Below, in pieces: positions 42,281 through 51,073 of a stretch of 64,000 bases of DNA. The stretch is from assembly GCA_963725615.1 (NCBI GenBank), contig CAVRZO010000014.1, positions 1-64,000 of the forward strand. The letters are read 5' to 3'. The DNA is from JAIQFF01 sp963725615. GTDB lineage: Bacteria > Acidobacteriota > Terriglobia > Terriglobales > Acidobacteriaceae. The notes under the pieces were generated by a model, which did not search any database, had not been told where the DNA came from, and saw nothing but the letters and a program-made list of their open reading frames with translations. Both the position numbers and the translations under genes were made by a program. Position 1 is the first letter of the stretch, and the number at the start of each line of letters is the position of its first letter.

Positions 42281-43132
42281 TCATGCCCGGAATGTATCTT
42301 CTTCTCTGTGCAGCTGGCGCAGTTGCTCCGGCGTTTTTAGCGGCACTCCTACAGATTGTCCCAATAGCGTATCCAGACTTTCCAGCCAAAGCATCTGGCT
42401 TTCGAAGACGACGCCGAAGTTGCGGGAGATGGAGTGGGCGACTTCTTGCAGCGAGAGTTCTCTGTTCAATTCTCTTGCCATCGAAGTTACGGGCTTGGCG
42501 GTGATTCCGCAGGGGATGATCAGTTTGAAATAGTCGAGGTTTGTGTTCACGTTGAGGGCGAAGCCGTGCGATGTGACGGCGCGGGAGATGTGGACCCCGA
42601 TGGCGGCGATTTTGGCTTCCCCTAGGAACACAAGGTCCCTCGACTCCGCAGAACAATTCGCGAGCGAATTGTTCCGCTCCGCTCGGGATGACAGGGGTTG
42701 TGGGGTTGTCCAGACGCCGGTCAGGCCGCAGATACGGGCGGTGGGGATGCCGAAGTCGGCGCAGGTGCGGATCAGGACTTCTTCCAGGCGGCGTACATAG
42801 TCAACGGCTCCTAAAGTTTTACGCTTGCCGTCAGGTGTGGCGATTGCACGCAGGTCGAAAATGGGATAGCCGACCAGTTGGCCAGGGCCGTGGAAGGTCA
42901 CATCGCCGCCTCGATCAGATTCGAATACTTCAACGCCGCGCTGGGCCAGTAGTTCGGGCGAGGCTACGATATTTGTCTGTTTTCCATTGCGGCCGAGAGT
43001 GATGACCGGCGAATGTTCGAGCAGCAGTAGCACATCGCCTATGCGGCCGTCTTTGCGCAGTTCGACGAGACGCCGTTGCAGGCTCAGGCCGGTGGTGTAG
43101 TCGATGGTGCCGAGTTGGAGGACAGAGATCAT
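42281..43132 (-). CDS. lipB: LipB octanoyltransferase with repeat-derived insertion
   Basis: This 283-residue enzyme transfers octanoyl groups from acyl carrier protein to lipoyl domains, here surely including the neighbouring E2. Conserved parts are LLLEHSPVITLGRNGKQTNI, RGGDVTFHGPGQLVGYPIFD, GLTGVWT, catalytic K174 in EAKIAAIGVH and catalytic C208 in IIPCGIT. Between GVWT and the Lys block, residues 146-167 derive from a family C repeat, in frame, making the protein longer than the family's usual length. The catalytic dyad is preserved. Confidence 0.93.
   Translation of the reverse strand: MISVLQLGTIDYTTGLSLQRRLVELRKDGRIGDVLLLLEHSPVITLGRNGKQTNIVASPELLAQRGVEVFESDRGGDVTFHGPGQLVGYPIFDLRAIATPDGKRKTLGAVDYVRRLEEVLIRTCADFGIPTARICGLTGVWTTPQPLSSRAERNNSLANCSAESRDLVFLGEAKIAAIGVHISRAVTSHGFALNVNTNLDYFKLIIPCGITAKPVTSMARELNRELSLQEVAHSISRNFGVVFESQMLWLESLDTLLGQSVGVPLKTPEQLRQLHREEDTFRA
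42632..42697. repeat. Family C repeat inside lipB
   Basis: AGGTCCCTCGACTCCGCAGA and GCTCCGCTCGGGATGACAGG flank a GAACAATTCGCGAGCGAATTGTTC-type dyad. The 66 bp are a multiple of three and contain no stop in the lipB frame. Confidence 0.85.
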
Positions 43133-43138
43133 GGGCGA

Positions 43139-43222
43139 TTATGTAATTGAGCAACTTGGTGATTGGGTGATTTGAGGTCGCTTCGCGAATTGCTCAATTA
43201 CCCGATTACACAATTACCAATT
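43139..43222. repeat. Inverted repeat of another family (M) between lpd and lipB
   Basis: AATTGAGCAACTTGGTGATTG on the left pairs with AATTGCTCAATTACCCGATTA on the right. It is AT-richer than the surroundings and lies between two co-directional genes. Confidence 0.7.
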
Positions 43223-43227
43223 TCTTC

Positions 43228-44643
43228 CTAGGCGTTGATTGCCATTCCATACACGCTGTTGGATGCATCCAGCATGGCCTCGGCCAGTGTCGGATGGGCG
43301 TGAATCGTCCAGATCAGATCTTCGACCGTGGCCTCAAGTTCGATGGCGGCGACCGCTTCGGCGATGAGTTCGGTGGCCTGCGGGCCGATGATGTGCACGC
43401 CGAGGATTTCGCCGTAATCGGCGTCAGAGACGATCTTGATGAAGCCTTCGTGTTGGCCCACGATCGAAGCGCGCGAGTTCGCGGTGAAGGGGAATTTGCC
43501 GACCTTCACGTTGTAGCCCGCTTCTTCGGCCCTGGCCTCGGTCAATCCGACGCTGCCAATTTCGGGATGGCAGTAGGTTGCGTTGGGGATATGCTCCGGG
43601 TTGATTGGTTTGGCCTTCTTGCCTGCAATTGTGGTCACCGCGACGATGCCTTCCATCGCGCCTACGTGGGCCAGTTGCGGGGTTCCGAGCACGATGTCGC
43701 CGATGGCGTAGACGCCGGGCTCGGCGGTCTGCATCCAGCTGTCGGTTTTGATGAAGCCGCGGTCGGGCTTGATCTTGGTTTTCTCGAGGCCGATGTTTTC
43801 GGTTCGCGGCCTGCGGCCGACCGCGATCAGGATTTTTTCGGTTTCGATTTTCTGTGGCTTGCCATCCACGCTGAACGTCACGGTGACTCCAGATTTGCCC
43901 TTTTCAATTTTGTCCACTTTGGCGCCGGTGTGAAAAGCGATGCCGCGCTTGCGGTAGACCCGCGCCAGTTCCTTGGAGATTTCTTCGTCTTCGATGGGGA
44001 CGAGGCGAGGCAGCATTTCGATGAGGGTGACCTCCGCGCCGAAGGACCGGAAGATAGAAGCGAATTCCACGCCTACCGCGCCTGCGCCGACGATCACCAG
44101 CGATTTGGGAATCTCCTTGAGCGCGAGAATCTCGATATTTGTCAGGACCTGGTCGCCGGGCTCGAGGCCGGGAAGCATGCGAGCTTCCGAGCCGGTGCAC
44201 AGGATCACATTTTTCGCTTTGATCTGCGAACTCTTGCTGTCGGCGGTGACCTCGATGGTCAGCACACCGTTTTGCGCCGGGCCGGTCAGCTTGCCGTAAC
44301 CGCGGATGGTTTCTACCTTGTTTTTCTTCATCAGGAAGTCGAGACCCTTGGTGTGCTTGGTCACGATCTTCGACTTGCGTTCCTGGATGGCTGCCCAATT
44401 CAGCTTGCGGGCGTCTACGCCATCGATGCCGAATTCTTTTGCTTCTTTGAGGTGGTCCCAGAGTTCGGCGTTGAAGAGCAACGCCTTGGTTGGGATGCAG
44501 CCTACGTGTAAGCAAGTGCCGCCGAGCACGGTGTCTTTCTCGATGAGGGCGGTTTTCAGGCCGTATTGGCCGGCCCGGATCGCGGCGGTGTATCCAGCGG
44601 GACCGCTACCGATGATGGCGATGTCATAAATGGTTTCGGGCAA
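43228..44643 (-). CDS. lpd: Dihydrolipoyl dehydrogenase (E3)
   Basis: This 471-residue flavoprotein reoxidises dihydrolipoamide with NAD+. It has the FAD-binding start DIAIIGSGPAGYTAAIRAGQ, redox disulfide C44/C49 in GGTCLHVGCIPTKALL, the NAD-binding GAGAVGVEFASIFRSFGAEV, a YAIGDIVLGTPQLAHVGAME segment and the C-terminal His-Glu pair in IHAHPTLAEAM. The start codon is TTG. It is the first gene of a minus-strand cluster with lipB and the E1/E2 genes. Confidence 0.96.
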   Translation of the reverse strand: MPETIYDIAIIGSGPAGYTAAIRAGQYGLKTALIEKDTVLGGTCLHVGCIPTKALLFNAELWDHLKEAKEFGIDGVDARKLNWAAIQERKSKIVTKHTKGLDFLMKKNKVETIRGYGKLTGPAQNGVLTIEVTADSKSSQIKAKNVILCTGSEARMLPGLEPGDQVLTNIEILALKEIPKSLVIVGAGAVGVEFASIFRSFGAEVTLIEMLPRLVPIEDEEISKELARVYRKRGIAFHTGAKVDKIEKGKSGVTVTFSVDGKPQKIETEKILIAVGRRPRTENIGLEKTKIKPDRGFIKTDSWMQTAEPGVYAIGDIVLGTPQLAHVGAMEGIVAVTTIAGKKAKPINPEHIPNATYCHPEIGSVGLTEARAEEAGYNVKVGKFPFTANSRASIVGQHEGFIKIVSDADYGEILGVHIIGPQATELIAEAVAAIELEATVEDLIWTIHAHPTLAEAMLDASNSVYGMAINA

Positions 44644-44781
44644 GTAGTCTCCTCACTATGAACAGATGCGGGATGGCAAACGTTTGATTCTAGAACAGGT
44701 CGGCGCGAAGTTGCGATAGCGGCCAGGCTCCACAAAGTACGATGGCAACGCGGCGGTTTGTTCGACGCCGATCAGCAAGAA

Positions 44782-44818
44782 AAGCCCCGCCCAAGCGAAG
44801 CTTGAACGGGGCACCCTC
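44782..44818. repeat. Family G repeat
   Basis: GCCCCGCCCAAGCGAAGCTT then GAACGGGGCACCCTCGAG. A near copy is at 56471-56509, downstream of frr. Confidence 0.75.
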
Positions 44819-44871
44819 GAGTGGGAACTTCCGGGCCGGTTTGGACGTAATATTGAGTGCAGGAGGTCTCT

Positions 44872-45093
44872 ATGCACGTCTTTGGGCTCTTCCTTTTTCC
44901 GTTCTTCGGATTTGGGTTTGTCTTCTATTTTCTGCCTACCCTGGTCGCGCTGGTGCGCGAAAAATACGACAAGGTTTCCATCTTTCTGCTCAATTTCTTT
45001 CTAGGATGGAGTTTGATTGGATGGATCGTAGCCCTGGTTTGGGCATGCAAGAACGACCGGGTAGTGTACGTGCAGAACGTGCAGCGCTATTAG
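44872..45093 (+). CDS. Superinfection-immunity-type small membrane protein
   Basis: This 73-residue protein has two hydrophobic segments (FGLFLFPFFGFGFVFYFLPT; ISFLLNFFLGW-like IFLLNFFLGWSLIGWIVALV) and ends WACKNDRVVYVQNVQRY. It matches the family named after the T4 Imm superinfection-immunity protein; most bacterial members are of unknown role. AGGAGG lies 5 bp before ATG 44872. It stands alone between divergent lpd and convergent hemB. Confidence 0.75.
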   Translation: MHVFGLFLFPFFGFGFVFYFLPTLVALVREKYDKVSIFLLNFFLGWSLIGWIVALVWACKNDRVVYVQNVQRY

Positions 45094-45107
45094 CCCGCAA
45101 AACCCTG

Positions 45108-45151
45108 CCGAGCTTCGCTCGGCCTGGACGGGCGGGGGCGCGTCCCCACAC
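45108..45151. repeat. Family F repeat upstream of the hemB stop
   Basis: GCCGAGCTTCGCTCGGC hairpin followed by GGACGGGCGGGGGCGCGTCC. It separates two convergent genes. Confidence 0.75.
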
Positions 45152-45159
45152 GACCAGTG

Positions 45160-46239
45160 CTAGCCCAGCAACTTTGCCGCTTCCTGCGCGTAGTAGGTCA
45201 CGATGATGCTGGCGCCGGCGCGGCGAATTGAAACCAGAGACTCCATCATGACGCGCTCGCGGTCGATCCAGTTATTGCGGGCGGCGGCTTCGATCATGGC
45301 GTACTCGCCGGAGACCTGGTAGGCGGCCAAAGGCAGGTCGAAACGGTCGCGGGCGGCGGCAATCACGTCCAGATACGGCATGGCGGGCTTGATCATGATC
45401 ATGTCCGCGCCTTCCTCGATATCAGCCTCAATTTCCCGCATGGCTTCACGGAGGTTTGCGCCATCCATCTGGTAGGAGCGGCGATCACCGAACTGGGGCG
45501 TGGAATCGGCAGCCTCGCGAAACGGGCCATAGAAGCCGGAAGCGAACTTCGCCGCATAAGAAAGGATAGGAGTATTGGAAAGTCCGGCCTGGTCGAGAGC
45601 CTTACGGATGGCGGCCACGCGGCCGTCCATCATGTCGGACGGGGCGATGATGTCTATGCCGGCGCGAGCCAGCGAGACTGACGCACGGGCGAGCAATTCG
45701 AGCGTGGGGTCATTGAGAATCTCGTAGTCGCCCCCGCCAGCGCCAGCTGCCGCAGCCAGCGTCTCGATGGCTTTCATCTTTTCTTCCGGCTTTACAGCGA
45801 TGGCTGCCGCCCCCAGTGATTGCGGCGCTTGCGGCTTCCGCACCACGCCGCAATGTCCGTGGGAGGTGTACTCGCACAGGCAAACATCGCCCAGGATAAT
45901 CAGGTTGGGGACTTCGCGCTTGATGGCGCGGGCGGCCTGCTGCACGATTCCGTTTTCTGCCCAAGCGCCGGTGGCGACCTCGTCCTTGGTCTCGGGCAAG
46001 CCGAAGAGTATGACGGCGGGAACGCCAAGGGCGGCGGTCTCGCGCGCCGTTTTCACGGCTTCATCCACCGAAAGATTGAAGACGCCTGGCATGGACCGCA
46101 CTTCCTTGCGCACACCCTCGCCCGGGCAGACAAACAGGGGGTAGACAAAGGCCTCGGGCGTGAGCCGGGTCTCGCGAACCAGAGTCCGCAATTGGTCACT
46201 TTGGCGGAGGCGGCGGAGGCGTGTGACCGGGAAGGTCAT
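45160..46239 (-). CDS. hemB: HemB, porphobilinogen synthase, with an extra loop
   Basis: This 359-residue haem-pathway enzyme condenses two 5-aminolevulinate molecules. It has the metal-ligand cysteines C120, C122 and C130 in GDVCLCEYTSHGHCGV, the active-site lysines in ILSYAAKFASGFYGPF and MIMIKPAMPYLDVI, and SDMMDGRV. Directly after the cysteine cluster, residues about 134-168 are an Ala-rich extension (SLGAAAIAVKPEEKMKAIET and on) absent from the usual enzyme of about 325 residues. All catalytic residues remain. Confidence 0.95.
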   Translation of the reverse strand: MTFPVTRLRRLRQSDQLRTLVRETRLTPEAFVYPLFVCPGEGVRKEVRSMPGVFNLSVDEAVKTARETAALGVPAVILFGLPETKDEVATGAWAENGIVQQAARAIKREVPNLIILGDVCLCEYTSHGHCGVVRKPQAPQSLGAAAIAVKPEEKMKAIETLAAAAGAGGGDYEILNDPTLELLARASVSLARAGIDIIAPSDMMDGRVAAIRKALDQAGLSNTPILSYAAKFASGFYGPFREAADSTPQFGDRRSYQMDGANLREAMREIEADIEEGADMIMIKPAMPYLDVIAAARDRFDLPLAAYQVSGEYAMIEAAARNNWIDRERVMMESLVSIRRAGASIIVTYYAQEAAKLLG

Positions 46240-46423
46240 GGGCTGATTCTAGCAGAGCCTCCGGCGGCCACGGCGGAGTCGAAAAGACTGCAGGTTGAGC
46301 TCGAAAGGCATAGAGGCTCCAGGATGTCCCGCCGTCGTTGCATCTTTACATCTTTGCTACGAGGTACTTTCGTAACGCTTTGTCTATTACGGGAACCTAA
46401 CGGCCGCAAGCGCAACCACTAGA

Positions 46424-48199
46424 ATGCGAAATGTCGTGTCAATTCTCATGATCTTTGGGCGTCGCCAGTGGCGGACCGCCGGTGTCGTCGGCATAACTCT
46501 GATCTATGCCTGCGTGTCGTTGAGCACGTCCGCCGGGTTCGGGTTGCTCGCCTTCGGGGACATCGCCCAATTTTCACTGCTGTTTCTTGCCTTTGTGTTG
46601 ATGTCGGCGAACGCGGTCTCAAACCGCGGCCAGATCCGGCTATTTTGGGGTCTGATGGCGCTGGGTTGCCTGTTGTGGTCGGCCGATCTGGCGCTGTGGA
46701 CGCTCTACGAGGTGATCCTGCGCCGGACTATTCCTGAGCCGTTTATCGGAGACGCGGTCCTCTTTGTTCACGTGGTTCCGTTCATGGCGGCGGTGGCGCT
46801 GCGTCCCCATCAACTGGAGGAACGGAAACTTTACTTCAGCACTTTGAACTTTCTGATGCTGCTGGTGTGGTGGGTCTTTCTGTACGCCTTCATCGTGTTC
46901 CCGGACGAGTATGTCGCGCTTAATGTTGCGGTCTACAGCCCGCATTACGATGTGCTCTACCTGGTGGAAAATCTGGCCTTTCTGGGCGTGCTCGGCATGC
47001 TGGAGTGGAACACGCGGGGGGCGTGGAAAGAGATCTACCGGAACCTGTTTGTGGCTTCGGGACTCTACGCCATCAGTTCGCTGGCGCTGAACATGGCTAT
47101 CGCGCGCGGCCAATATCACACGGGCAGTCTCTATGACATCCCTTTCATCGCTTCGGTTTGCTGGATGATCTGGGCCACGCTGCTGGCGCGCGACTTGAAG
47201 CCGCCTTCTCAGCCCGCGCCGTCAGGGCTATCACGCTGGCAAATGTTCGCGCCGCGGCTGTCCATGCTGGCGATGCTTTCTTTTCCGGTGCTGGGATATT
47301 GGGCATGGTTTCTCGACACCGCGCCACCCCATCTTCGGCAGTTCCGGTTGCTGGTCACGCTGGTGGCGATGCTGGTGCTGGGCCTGTTCGTATTTCTTCG
47401 TCAATTGTTGATGGACAGGGAACTGGTACGGCTGCTCGAGGAATCGCGCTCCAGTCTGGAAAATATGAAGCGCCTGCAGACCGAACTGGTGCAGCGAGAG
47501 AAGCTGGCATCGCTGGCGCAACTGGTGTCGGGTGCGGCGCACGAGATCAACAATCCGCTAGCGGCGATCCTGGGATACTCCGAGTTGCTGGCAGCCCAGG
47601 CGGACCTGGAATCGAATCAGGCCAGCATGGCGCGCAAGATCGGCCAGCAGGCACGGCGCACGCGGGAACTGGTTTCCAGCCTGCTCAGCTTTGCCCAGCA
47701 GTCGCCGGGAGAAAAGACGCTGCTGGATATGGGTTCCGTCGTGCAACGGGCCCTGCAGATGAAAATGCTGCGCACGGAAAACAAGAACATTCATTTAGAA
47801 AACCGGATTGAACCCGACCTTCCGCAAATATGGGGCAACGTCAACCAGCTCTTTCAGTGTTGCGTGGAAATCATCGGAAACGCGATTGACGCCCTGGAAG
47901 AGGTGGGTGGCGGGACATTCTCTGTGAGCGTCATTCAGGAAGGGGATGAACTGGTGATGGAGTTTTCGGACTCCGGGCCCGGCATCCGCGATCCGCGGCG
48001 GATTTTCGATCCTTTCTATACCACCAAGGCTGTTGGCAAGGGTATGGGACTTGGGTTGAGCGTTACCTACGGAGTTGTGCAGGACCACCATGGACAGATC
48101 ACTTGTGAGAACCGGCCTGAAGGAGGGGCGGTTTTCGAGCTTCGTTTTCCGGCGGCCAAACAGTCGGCTCCGAAAATTGCCGAGGCTGCCGGGGTTTAG
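46424..48199 (+). CDS. Membrane sensor histidine kinase
   Basis: This 591-residue kinase has about nine hydrophobic helices (residues 18-330; for example GLLAFGDIAQFSLLFLAFVL, FLMLLVWWVFLYAFIVFP) as a sensing module without a named domain. A coiled linker leads to a NtrB-type HisKA with H373 in VSGAAHEINNPLAAILGYSE and HATPase boxes (EIIGNAIDALE, DSGPGIRDP, GKGMGLGLSVTYGVVQDHHG). No response regulator is next to it, so its partner is elsewhere. Confidence 0.92.
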   Translation: MRNVVSILMIFGRRQWRTAGVVGITLIYACVSLSTSAGFGLLAFGDIAQFSLLFLAFVLMSANAVSNRGQIRLFWGLMALGCLLWSADLALWTLYEVILRRTIPEPFIGDAVLFVHVVPFMAAVALRPHQLEERKLYFSTLNFLMLLVWWVFLYAFIVFPDEYVALNVAVYSPHYDVLYLVENLAFLGVLGMLEWNTRGAWKEIYRNLFVASGLYAISSLALNMAIARGQYHTGSLYDIPFIASVCWMIWATLLARDLKPPSQPAPSGLSRWQMFAPRLSMLAMLSFPVLGYWAWFLDTAPPHLRQFRLLVTLVAMLVLGLFVFLRQLLMDRELVRLLEESRSSLENMKRLQTELVQREKLASLAQLVSGAAHEINNPLAAILGYSELLAAQADLESNQASMARKIGQQARRTRELVSSLLSFAQQSPGEKTLLDMGSVVQRALQMKMLRTENKNIHLENRIEPDLPQIWGNVNQLFQCCVEIIGNAIDALEEVGGGTFSVSVIQEGDELVMEFSDSGPGIRDPRRIFDPFYTTKAVGKGMGLGLSVTYGVVQDHHGQITCENRPEGGAVFELRFPAAKQSAPKIAEAAGV

Positions 48200-48225
48200 G
48201 GTTTAGTTGTCAGATGGAGCGATTT

Positions 48226-48318
48226 CCTTTTGCGACCTTTGCGGAATCTCTTTGCGCACTTTGCGATTAAAATCTTTACCGCAAAGGTCGCAAAGGACCC
48301 CGCAAAGGTCGCAAAGAA
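48226..48318. repeat. Family K repeat: GCAAAGGTCGCAAAG units
   Basis: TTTTGCGACCTTTGCGG on the left and CCGCAAAGGTCGCAAAGGAC, repeated, on the right form an inverted pair. The same type is at 55531-55653. Confidence 0.8.
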
Positions 48319-48393
48319 CAGCTCTCGCATTTCAAAGCTCACACCTTTCCGCGTGTCCCCATCTGGCTGGACCTTCTTGTAACATGACATCTG

Positions 48394-50886
48394 ATGCAAT
48401 CTTCGCTCATACACACGAGCGCTCGCGTGCTCGAATTCGAGTCGCTGCGAGACTTGATTCGGGGATATGCCCCTTCGCCGCTGGGGCAAGGTTGGATTTC
48501 AGCGCTATCACCCTCGGTCGATCGCCGCTGGATTGAAAATCAGCATCGGCTGACGACAGAGATTCGTGAGTTTCGCCGCGTCGGGGGCCGCTTCGAATTC
48601 TCCGGACTGCTGGATATTGCGACCACGGTCGAAAAGGCGCGCATTCACGGGGCGGTCCTTGAAACCACAGAGATTCGCGACGTGGTGCTGGTGGTAGACC
48701 GCGTCGCTGAATGGCGGGAGATCGCCCTGAGCCCGCCGGCGGCGATGAAAGTCGAGTGGACCGCGGTGGCCGAGCTTTCATCCGGCATCACCGACTTCAC
48801 GGAGTTTCTGCGGGCATTTCGCAACAAGATCCAGCCTGACGGCACGCTCGAAGACCGCGCCTCGCCGGAACTGGCCCGAATCCGTCGCGAGATAGAACGG
48901 CAGAAAAGGACTATCCAGGAGTCATTGCGCGGGTATCTGCGCCGGCTGGCCGAAGGCGGCGCGGTGCAGGATGAGCTGATCACGATCCGGGGCGAGCGCT
49001 TCGTGATCCCGATCAAGGTCGAGCAGAAACGCCGGGTGCAGGGCGTGGTCCACGGCGCCAGTTCGAGCGGGCAGACGGTGTTTGTCGAGCCGCTGGAGAC
49101 GATCGAACAGAACAACGAACTGGTACGCCTGCTGGATGACGAGTTGGCGGAGATCCATCGCATCCTGCTCGAGATGACGCGCCGGATCGGCGAGAACTCC
49201 GATGCGATCTTGAAGTCGGTGGCCGTGCTGGGTGAACTGGAAACTCAATTCGCCAAGGCGCGTTTCGCCGAGGACTACAACTGCGTACCCGTGGTCCTGG
49301 CTGAACCTGAGAGTTCGGGCCAGCAAGAACCACGTGGGGACAGCCGCCCCCGGCTGTCCGGGCCGAGCCCCGCTCGGCTGGTTCTGGTCAACGCCCGCCA
49401 TCCGCTACTGGAGCGCAACCTCAAAGTCAAGGGTGGGCAGGTTGTTCCCATCACCATCGAACTCGAAGGCGCGAACCTTGAACTGGTCATCACCGGTCCA
49501 AACACCGGCGGAAAAACCGTTGCCTTGAAAACCGTGGGCCTGCTGGCCCTGATGGGGCAGTCCGGCATTCCAGTTCCTGCGGACCGCGCCGAGCTGCCCG
49601 TATTTGACTCGATGCTGGCTGATATTGGCGACTACCAGTCCATCGAGCAGAATCTTTCGACGTTTTCGGCCCACGTGACCAACATTGATTTCATCTCGCG
49701 GACCGCGACTGCAAAATCGCTGGTCTTGCTGGACGAACTGGGCTCGGCCACCGATCCGGAAGAGGGAGCGGCCCTGGCTGTTGCCATCGCCGAACACTTC
49801 CGGCGAATTGGGTGTATTACGGTGATCTCCACCCATCACACTTCGCTGAAAGTTTTCGGCGCCAACACGCCGGGGGTGGTGAACTCGTCGGTTGGATTCG
49901 ATGAAGCCACACTGCAACCGACGTATGAGTTGAGGATCGGCGTGCCGGGGGCGTCGGCGGGCATCAACATCGCGCAGAGGCTGGGGCTGAACCCGACGAT
50001 CATCGAGGCGGCGCGGTCGAAGCTGGGCACGCAGGCGCGGGATGTAGGTCAATTTCTCGACAGCCTGCATGCTGACCTCCGCGAAGCGGCGGCGGAGCGG
50101 CTTCGGCTCAAGGCCCGCGAGCAGGAACTGGAGCGGGAACGGGCGAGCCTGGCCGCCGATGGGCGCAGAGAGCAGCAGACAAAGATCAAAGAGATGGAGA
50201 AAAAGCTCGAGATCCTGCTGCGGGATTTCGAGTACCAGGCGCGGGAGATGGTGAATGCTGTCCAGGACCGGGCTTCGTCGCAAAAACTCTCAAAAGACGC
50301 CGAGCGGCGAATAGCCAAATTGCGGCGGGAATTTAGGGAGCAGTTCGATTCATCCGTGGTGGCGCATGCGACTGGGGCTGACCGGGGCGACCCCGATGCG
50401 CAGCCGCAAGTCGTAAAGCATGTCTCCGAGGGCGATACGGTCAAACTCAAGTCTGTGGGGCGTCCGGCGGTGGTCAGCCGCCGGGTGGATGAGAACCATT
50501 TTGAAGTTGAAATTGGCGCCATGAAGATGAAGATTGCGCGCGACGACATTGCGGAAGTGCTGTCGAAAGCGGCGGACTCGCCGGTGAAGGCGGCACGGGC
50601 GCGAGGCATCTCGGTTTCGCTGGAGAAAGAGAATGAGAGCGTGGCGTCCGAGATCAACGTGATCGGCCGCACCGTGGATGACGCCACCCGCGAAGTGGAA
50701 AAATTCGTGGACCGGGCATTTCTGGCTGGCTTGCCGAGGGTACGTGTGGTGCATGGCAGCGGAATGGGTATCTTGCGGAAAGCGTTGCGGCAATATTTGC
50801 AGAAGCATCCACATGTGGAATCGGTGACGGAGCCTCCGCAGAATGAAGGTGGGGGTGGGGCGACGGTCGTGGAGCTGCGGGTCTAG
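48394..50886 (+). CDS. mutS2: MutS2 endonuclease/ATPase with repeat-derived insertion
   Basis: This 830-residue MutS2 protein acts in ribosome rescue and in suppressing recombination. It has the core and clamp helices, Walker A GPNTGGKT at 368-375, Walker B LVLLDELGSATDPEEG, the signature QSIEQNLSTFSAHVTN and STHHTSLKVFG, a coiled-coil segment (about 560-660), a KOW-like part and a C-terminal Smr domain (DDATREVEKFVDRAF, RVVHGSGMGILRKALRQYLQ). Residues about 313-330, just before LVLVNARHPLLE, come from a family F repeat in frame. Confidence 0.95.
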   Translation: MQSSLIHTSARVLEFESLRDLIRGYAPSPLGQGWISALSPSVDRRWIENQHRLTTEIREFRRVGGRFEFSGLLDIATTVEKARIHGAVLETTEIRDVVLVVDRVAEWREIALSPPAAMKVEWTAVAELSSGITDFTEFLRAFRNKIQPDGTLEDRASPELARIRREIERQKRTIQESLRGYLRRLAEGGAVQDELITIRGERFVIPIKVEQKRRVQGVVHGASSSGQTVFVEPLETIEQNNELVRLLDDELAEIHRILLEMTRRIGENSDAILKSVAVLGELETQFAKARFAEDYNCVPVVLAEPESSGQQEPRGDSRPRLSGPSPARLVLVNARHPLLERNLKVKGGQVVPITIELEGANLELVITGPNTGGKTVALKTVGLLALMGQSGIPVPADRAELPVFDSMLADIGDYQSIEQNLSTFSAHVTNIDFISRTATAKSLVLLDELGSATDPEEGAALAVAIAEHFRRIGCITVISTHHTSLKVFGANTPGVVNSSVGFDEATLQPTYELRIGVPGASAGINIAQRLGLNPTIIEAARSKLGTQARDVGQFLDSLHADLREAAAERLRLKAREQELERERASLAADGRREQQTKIKEMEKKLEILLRDFEYQAREMVNAVQDRASSQKLSKDAERRIAKLRREFREQFDSSVVAHATGADRGDPDAQPQVVKHVSEGDTVKLKSVGRPAVVSRRVDENHFEVEIGAMKMKIARDDIAEVLSKAADSPVKAARARGISVSLEKENESVASEINVIGRTVDDATREVEKFVDRAFLAGLPRVRVVHGSGMGILRKALRQYLQKHPHVESVTEPPQNEGGGGATVVELRV
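49330..49382. repeat. Family F repeat inside mutS2
   Basis: GTGGGGACAGCCGCCCCCGG, CTGTCCGGGCCGAGCCCCGC and TCGGCTGG match the intergenic family F copies at 28291, 39855 and 45108. No stop codon is introduced. Confidence 0.85.
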
Positions 50887-50899
50887 GTTTGTGGTAGCG

Positions 50900-51067
50900 A
50901 TAGGGGTCCTCCTCCGCTCAGGATGACCGGGGACTCCCAATTTGGGAGAGCTTTTCGGAAATTTGTGACGTTCGTCACAGCCAAACTTCTCGGCTCTTTT
51001 TACCCTGTCATCCTGAGCGAAGCCGCTTCTTCGCTGGCGAAGAAGCGGAGAATCGAAGGACCCCTAC
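50900..51067. repeat. Family C inverted pair
   Basis: GGGGTCCTCCTCCGCTCAGG (50900-50930) and GTCATCCTGAGCGAAGCCGC with TTCTTCGCTGGCGAAGAA (51007-51067) lie between mutS2 and the GIY-YIG gene. Confidence 0.75.
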
Positions 51068-51073
51068 AGCCTT

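Noticed and set aside
43294..44511. 405-codon open frame antisense to lpd
   Set aside because: A reading-frame shadow in GC-rich DNA; lpd is unmistakable on the other strand. The same applies to long antisense frames over dnaG (11221-12309) and rpoD (9191-10066).
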